Shown here piece by piece: positions 5,741 through 8,641 of a stretch of 8,641 nucleotides of DNA. Below the pieces are notes generated by a model. It was not told where the DNA came from and did no database searches. It saw only the letters and a list, made by a program, of their open reading frames with translations. Within the stretch, counting starts at the first letter, position 1, and the number at the start of each line of letters is the position of its first letter. Source of the stretch: Nitriliruptoraceae bacterium (lineage in GTDB: Bacteria; Actinomycetota; Nitriliruptoria; Nitriliruptorales; Nitriliruptoraceae); NCBI GenBank assembly GCA_007117945.1, contig SKTN01000306.1, forward strand, positions 1 to 8,641, given 5' to 3'. A program made the translations under genes and the position numbers.

Positions 5741-7029
5741 GCCGCCACCCACCGCCCCGAGCGCACCCTGGCCAACAGGGACAGCAGCCGGACCCCCATC
5801 AGGACCTGCACCGCGGCCCACAGCCACAGCAGGTCACCGCCGTAGCTCGCCGACACCTGCGCCGCGCCGCCACCGAGCACGCCCGCCAGCACGGTCCAGG
5901 TGCGCAGGTAGGCGTAGTCCTCCGCGCCCATCAGGACGCCGTCCAAGGCGTAGACGGGACCGCTCCACACCTGGCCGAGGGCGAACAGCCACCAGGCGGT
6001 CGCCACCGTGGACAGCACCTGGGGATCGTCGGTCAGCACGCGGGGCACCAGTCCCCCGCCCAGGGAGAAGAGGGCCGCCAGCCCGACCCCCAGTCCGAGA
6101 CCCCACCGCAGGGTCGTTGCCGCCACCGCCCGCGCCTCCCGCCGGTCGCCGGAGCCCAGCGCCGTGCCCACCATCGCCTGCCCGGCGATGGCGACACCGT
6201 CGAGGAGGAAGGAGACCAGCTGCAGCAGTTGGTACAGGACCTGGTAGGCGGCCGCCGTCGCCGCGTCGACGCGCGCCGCCGCGGCGGCCACCGCGAGGAG
6301 GCCGAGGACCAGGCCGCCCGTCCTGAGCACCAGATCCCGGCTGACGGTCGACAGCACCCGCAGCTCCGCGAGCGTCGGGACACCGTGGCCGGCCAGGGGC
6401 AGGCGCGTACGGCCCACCAGCAACGCGAAGGCCAGGACCGTGAGCACCTCCGCAGCCACCGTCGCCCAGGCCGCCCCGGCGATCCCCAGCCCGACGCCGA
6501 GCACCAGCCAGAAGGTCAGCACCGCGTTGACGAGGTTGGCGACCACCACGACCAGCAGCGGCGTGCGGGTGTCAGAGACCCCGCGGAAGGCCCCGTGGCC
6601 GACGTAGCCGAGGAGCAGGAAGGGCACCCCGACCGCCCGGATGCGCAGGTAGGTCGTGGCGGGTTCCCGCAGGCCCTCCACCGCCCCGAGGGCGCGCAGC
6701 ACCGTCGGCGCGGCCACCAGCAGCACCGTGGCGATCAGCACCCCGAGCACCAGGGCGACCTGGACCGCGTGGGCCACCCGACGCCCGGCGACGTCCCGGT
6801 GGCCACCACCCACCGCACGAGCGACCGCCGAGGTCGTGCCGAAGACCAGGAAGTTGCACACCCACGCCGCGGCAGCCAGGACCGATACCGCCAGCCCCAG
6901 GCCGCCGAGTTCCGCCGCGCCGAGCCGACCCACCACGGCCGTGTCCACCAGCCCCATCAGGGGGTTGGCCACCAGCGTGGCCGTGGCCGGCAGCGCCAGG
7001 GCCAGCAGGCGGCGGGCTCGCGGGGACAT
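5737..7029 (-). CDS. MATE-family efflux transporter (DinF-like)
   Basis: This 430-residue, about 12-helix inner-membrane protein should export drugs or metabolites in exchange for H+ or Na+. It shows the DinF-subfamily marks: NPLMGLVDTAVVGRLG (22-37), FRGVSDTRTP (148-157), the loop leading into RDLVLRT (231-237), LDGVAIAGQAMVG (276-288, start of the second half) and LDGVLMGAEDY (362-372). Its length is normal for the subfamily. The start is ATG at 7029 with GGAG (7039-7036) six bases upstream. The frame is open further upstream into the broken EAL gene, but that stretch (about 7030-7270) reads as out-of-frame Pro/Arg-rich sequence, so a longer EAL-MATE protein is rejected. It may be co-transcribed with the broken gene 68 bp upstream or have its own promoter, which I could not identify. 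No substrate can be inferred. Confidence 0.93.
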   Translation of the reverse strand: MSPRARRLLALALPATATLVANPLMGLVDTAVVGRLGAAELGGLGLAVSVLAAAAWVCNFLVFGTTSAVARAVGGGHRDVAGRRVAHAVQVALVLGVLIATVLLVAAPTVLRALGAVEGLREPATTYLRIRAVGVPFLLLGYVGHGAFRGVSDTRTPLLVVVVANLVNAVLTFWLVLGVGLGIAGAAWATVAAEVLTVLAFALLVGRTRLPLAGHGVPTLAELRVLSTVSRDLVLRTGGLVLGLLAVAAAAARVDAATAAAYQVLYQLLQLVSFLLDGVAIAGQAMVGTALGSGDRREARAVAATTLRWGLGLGVGLAALFSLGGGLVPRVLTDDPQVLSTVATAWWLFALGQVWSGPVYALDGVLMGAEDYAYLRTWTVLAGVLGGGAAQVSASYGGDLLWLWAAVQVLMGVRLLSLLARVRSGRWVAA

Positions 7030-7047
7030 GGGGGGCTCCGGTGCGTG

Positions 7048-7066
7048 CCGGCCCGGGGAGGGCCGG
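7048..7066 (-). promoter_or_regulatory. hairpin between the broken GGDEF-EAL gene and the MATE gene
   Basis: CCGGCCC (7048-7054) and GGGCCGG (7060-7066) form a perfect 7-bp stem with a 5-nt loop, extendable by one G-U pair. It lies between the pseudogene stop (7098) and the MATE start (7029), about 18 nt before the start codon. No U-tract follows on the minus strand. It could be a weak terminator for the upstream gene or a 5' structure of the MATE transcript. Confidence 0.35.
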
Positions 7067-7097
7067 TCGGGTCGCTTCCAGCCGGCTCGGGCGGCGC

Positions 7098-7238
7098 TCA
7101 GCCCCGGTCGCGGTAGCTGGCCGGTGCACGCCAGGCCGCGACGGCGTTGGTGCGGGCGAGCAGCAGCAGGTGCAGGATCGCGAACACCCCGTCGCTCACG
7201 CTGGCCACCCGGCCGAACGGCAGCGTGTGCGGCACCCA
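7098..7238 (-). other. codon-biased coding remnant of unknown origin (3' tail of the pseudogene)
   Basis: From about 7238 down to the TGA at 7100-7098, one frame has almost entirely G/C third positions. It reads WVPHTLPFGRVASVSDG, then a hydrophobic FAILHLLLLA, then a polar end (SYRDRG). It lies after the point where the EAL domain should finish, and I do not recognise it as part of EAL. It could be the native C-terminus of the GGDEF-EAL protein or the 3' end of another gene joined by deletion. Confidence 0.45.
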
Positions 7239-8641
7239 AGCAGCCCGGCCCAGCCGTCGCTGGACAGCTGCGCGGCGCCGGGACGGGCCGTCCGAGGTGG
7301 AAACCCTGACCGAGGTCGCAGCCGAGGTCCTGCACCGCGGCAAGGACCTGCGACGAGGCCACGTACTCGGCGAGCACCTCGATCTCGAGCTCATGCGCGA
7401 CCGAGCAGACCGCCCGGATGATGCCGGCGTCCTCGACCTGCTCGACCGCGGACAGGACCAGCGAGCCGTCCAGCTTGATGATGTCCAGCGGCCAGCCCCG
7501 CAGGTGGGAGATCGACGAGTAGCCGGTGCCGAAGTCGTCCCAGGCCAGCCGGGTACCCAGCCGGTGCAGGGCGTTGGCCGTCCCGCCAGGTTGACGTACA
7601 GCGTCCAGTCGGCCTGCGGTGCGAGCTCCTGCTGCCACGTGGCCAGCTGCGCACAGGCCGTCGTGAGGACGACCTCGCCGACCGCAAGGATCAGCTCGCT
7701 CTCCGCAGCGATCGGGAGGAAGTCACCGGGCAGCAGGAGGCCCCGTGTCGGGTGGTTCCACCGCACGAGCGCCTCGGCACCGATCATCCCCTGGCCGTCG
7801 AGTCGCCACAACGGCTGGTAGGCCAGCCACAGCTCATCACGCGCCAGGGCCTGCCGGAGATCGCGCTCCAGCGTGCGACGGCTGGCCGCGTGCTCCGCCA
7901 TCGACCGGTCGTAGACCGCGAACGTCGGCCCGACCTGGCAGCGATGCGGATCGGCCGACCCTCGACCTCGTAGGGGTGTGACAGCGTGACGGCGATCCGC
8001 TCGGCCAGGCTCCGTGCGGCGCGGTCGTCGGTGACCTCGCAGATGAGGCCGAACTCGTCACCGGCGAGCCGTCCCACGGTGTCCGATCGGCGTACGAGCT
8101 CCTCCAGCCGGCGGGCGACCTGTCGGAGCAGTTGGTCGCCGACGTCGTGGCCGCAGTCATCGTTGACCCGCTTGAACCCATCGAGATCGACGAACAGCAC
8201 GGCCACGGGTCGGTGGTCCCGCGCCTGACGGGCGAGTGCCTGCTCCAGACGGTCGAGGAGCAGCCGCCGGTTGGGGAGGCCGGTGAGGGCATCCTGGGAC
8301 GCCGCGAGCCGCAGCTGCTCGAGGGCCTCCTGCCGCTCGATGGCGAGACGGCTCAGGCGCCACAGCACCAACAGGCTGACCAGGACCGCCCCCACCAGGG
8401 TCGGGGCCGGAGCGACAGCCACCCCACGGGCCAGCAGCGTCAGGGGGATGGCGACCAACGCGACGCCCAGGACCGCCAGTCGCGCCACGGTGAACTGCCG
8501 TCGGCACTGGTCCGCCGGCTGTGTCAACAGCGGCGCCGAGGGGTGGAGGCTGGCCACCCCGATGAGGACGTGGGCCGCGAGGATCAGCAGGTCGCTCGGG
8601 GTCCCCCGCTCGTAGGTGCCGTTGGCCAGCAGCACCGTGCG
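7098..8641 (-). pseudogene. broken membrane GGDEF-EAL (cyclic-di-GMP) protein, 5' end outside the window
   Basis: The ancestral protein made and/or degraded cyclic-di-GMP at the membrane. Frame 1 (8641 to about 7938) encodes at least three hydrophobic segments and a GGDEF domain. That domain has DALTGLPNR, VDLDGFKRVND, an RxxD inhibitory site (RRSD) five residues before the active-site AGDEF (8065-8051), and stops matching after GRPIRIAA. The AMYxAK end of GGDEF is missing. Frame 2 (about 7937-7582) has the GGDEF tail (FAVYDRSM) and the EAL start, with EAL at 7775-7767 and YVNLAG. The region holding the second catalytic glutamate (ExTES) is missing. Frame 3 (about 7581-7277) resumes with LAWDDFGTGYSS (DDFGTGYSS at 7539-7513), IIKLDGSL and GCDLGQGFHLGRPVP. 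The frame then seems to shift again twice, ending at TGA 7100-7098. The segments keep GC-rich third positions, so the decay is recent or the gaps are assembly errors. Confidence 0.85.

Noticed and set aside
5737..7638. A single 633-codon EAL-MATE fusion protein
   Set aside because: The frame is open, but 7030-7270 reads as Pro/Arg-rich noise there while another frame carries the coding bias. MATE has its own ATG and ribosome binding site at 7029.

Overview
This is a very GC-rich window (GC-heavy third codon positions throughout, several GTG starts, tight 4-bp gene overlaps). It looks like the chromosome of a high-GC actinobacterium; I cannot fix the lineage more closely. I see no rRNA, tRNA, CRISPR array, insertion sequence or phage gene.

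Layout: (1) 12-1792, minus strand: a two-gene operon for an ABC-2 type exporter, ATPase then permease, joined by a GTGA overlap. (2) 1793-2076: a divergent intergenic region with a good promoter-like element facing right, followed by two back-to-back hairpins in the leader of the rightward operon. (3) 2077-5111, plus strand: an RNA/ribosome-modification operon. Its first gene encodes PrmA (ribosomal protein L11 methyltransferase), but that reading frame runs without a stop into a lipoprotein-type signal sequence and an acidic helical domain. The next gene, again joined by a GTGA overlap, is a TRAM-domain RNA 5-methyluridine methyltransferase. (4) 5240-5740, plus strand: a small SRPBCC-like protein with a strong ribosome binding site. 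(5) 5737-7029, minus strand: a MATE-family (DinF-like) transporter, convergent with the previous gene; the two stop codons share one CTAG. (6) 7098-8641, minus strand: a broken membrane-bound GGDEF-EAL (cyclic-di-GMP) gene that continues past the right edge. Its coding frame changes at least twice, and at both of those places a block of conserved domain is missing.

The most unusual item is the PrmA-lipoprotein fusion. All three forward frames are open between the end of PrmA and the lipobox, so a one-base error or a frameshift would not create a stop there. The predicted topology (cytoplasmic enzyme, Arg-rich stretch, short hydrophobic segment, lipobox Cys, acidic outer domain) is coherent, but a lost stop codon or an assembly error remains possible. 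The second point of interest is the decay pattern of the GGDEF-EAL gene: every frame change is in the same phase. I did not find a clear new multi-gene defence or mobile system.
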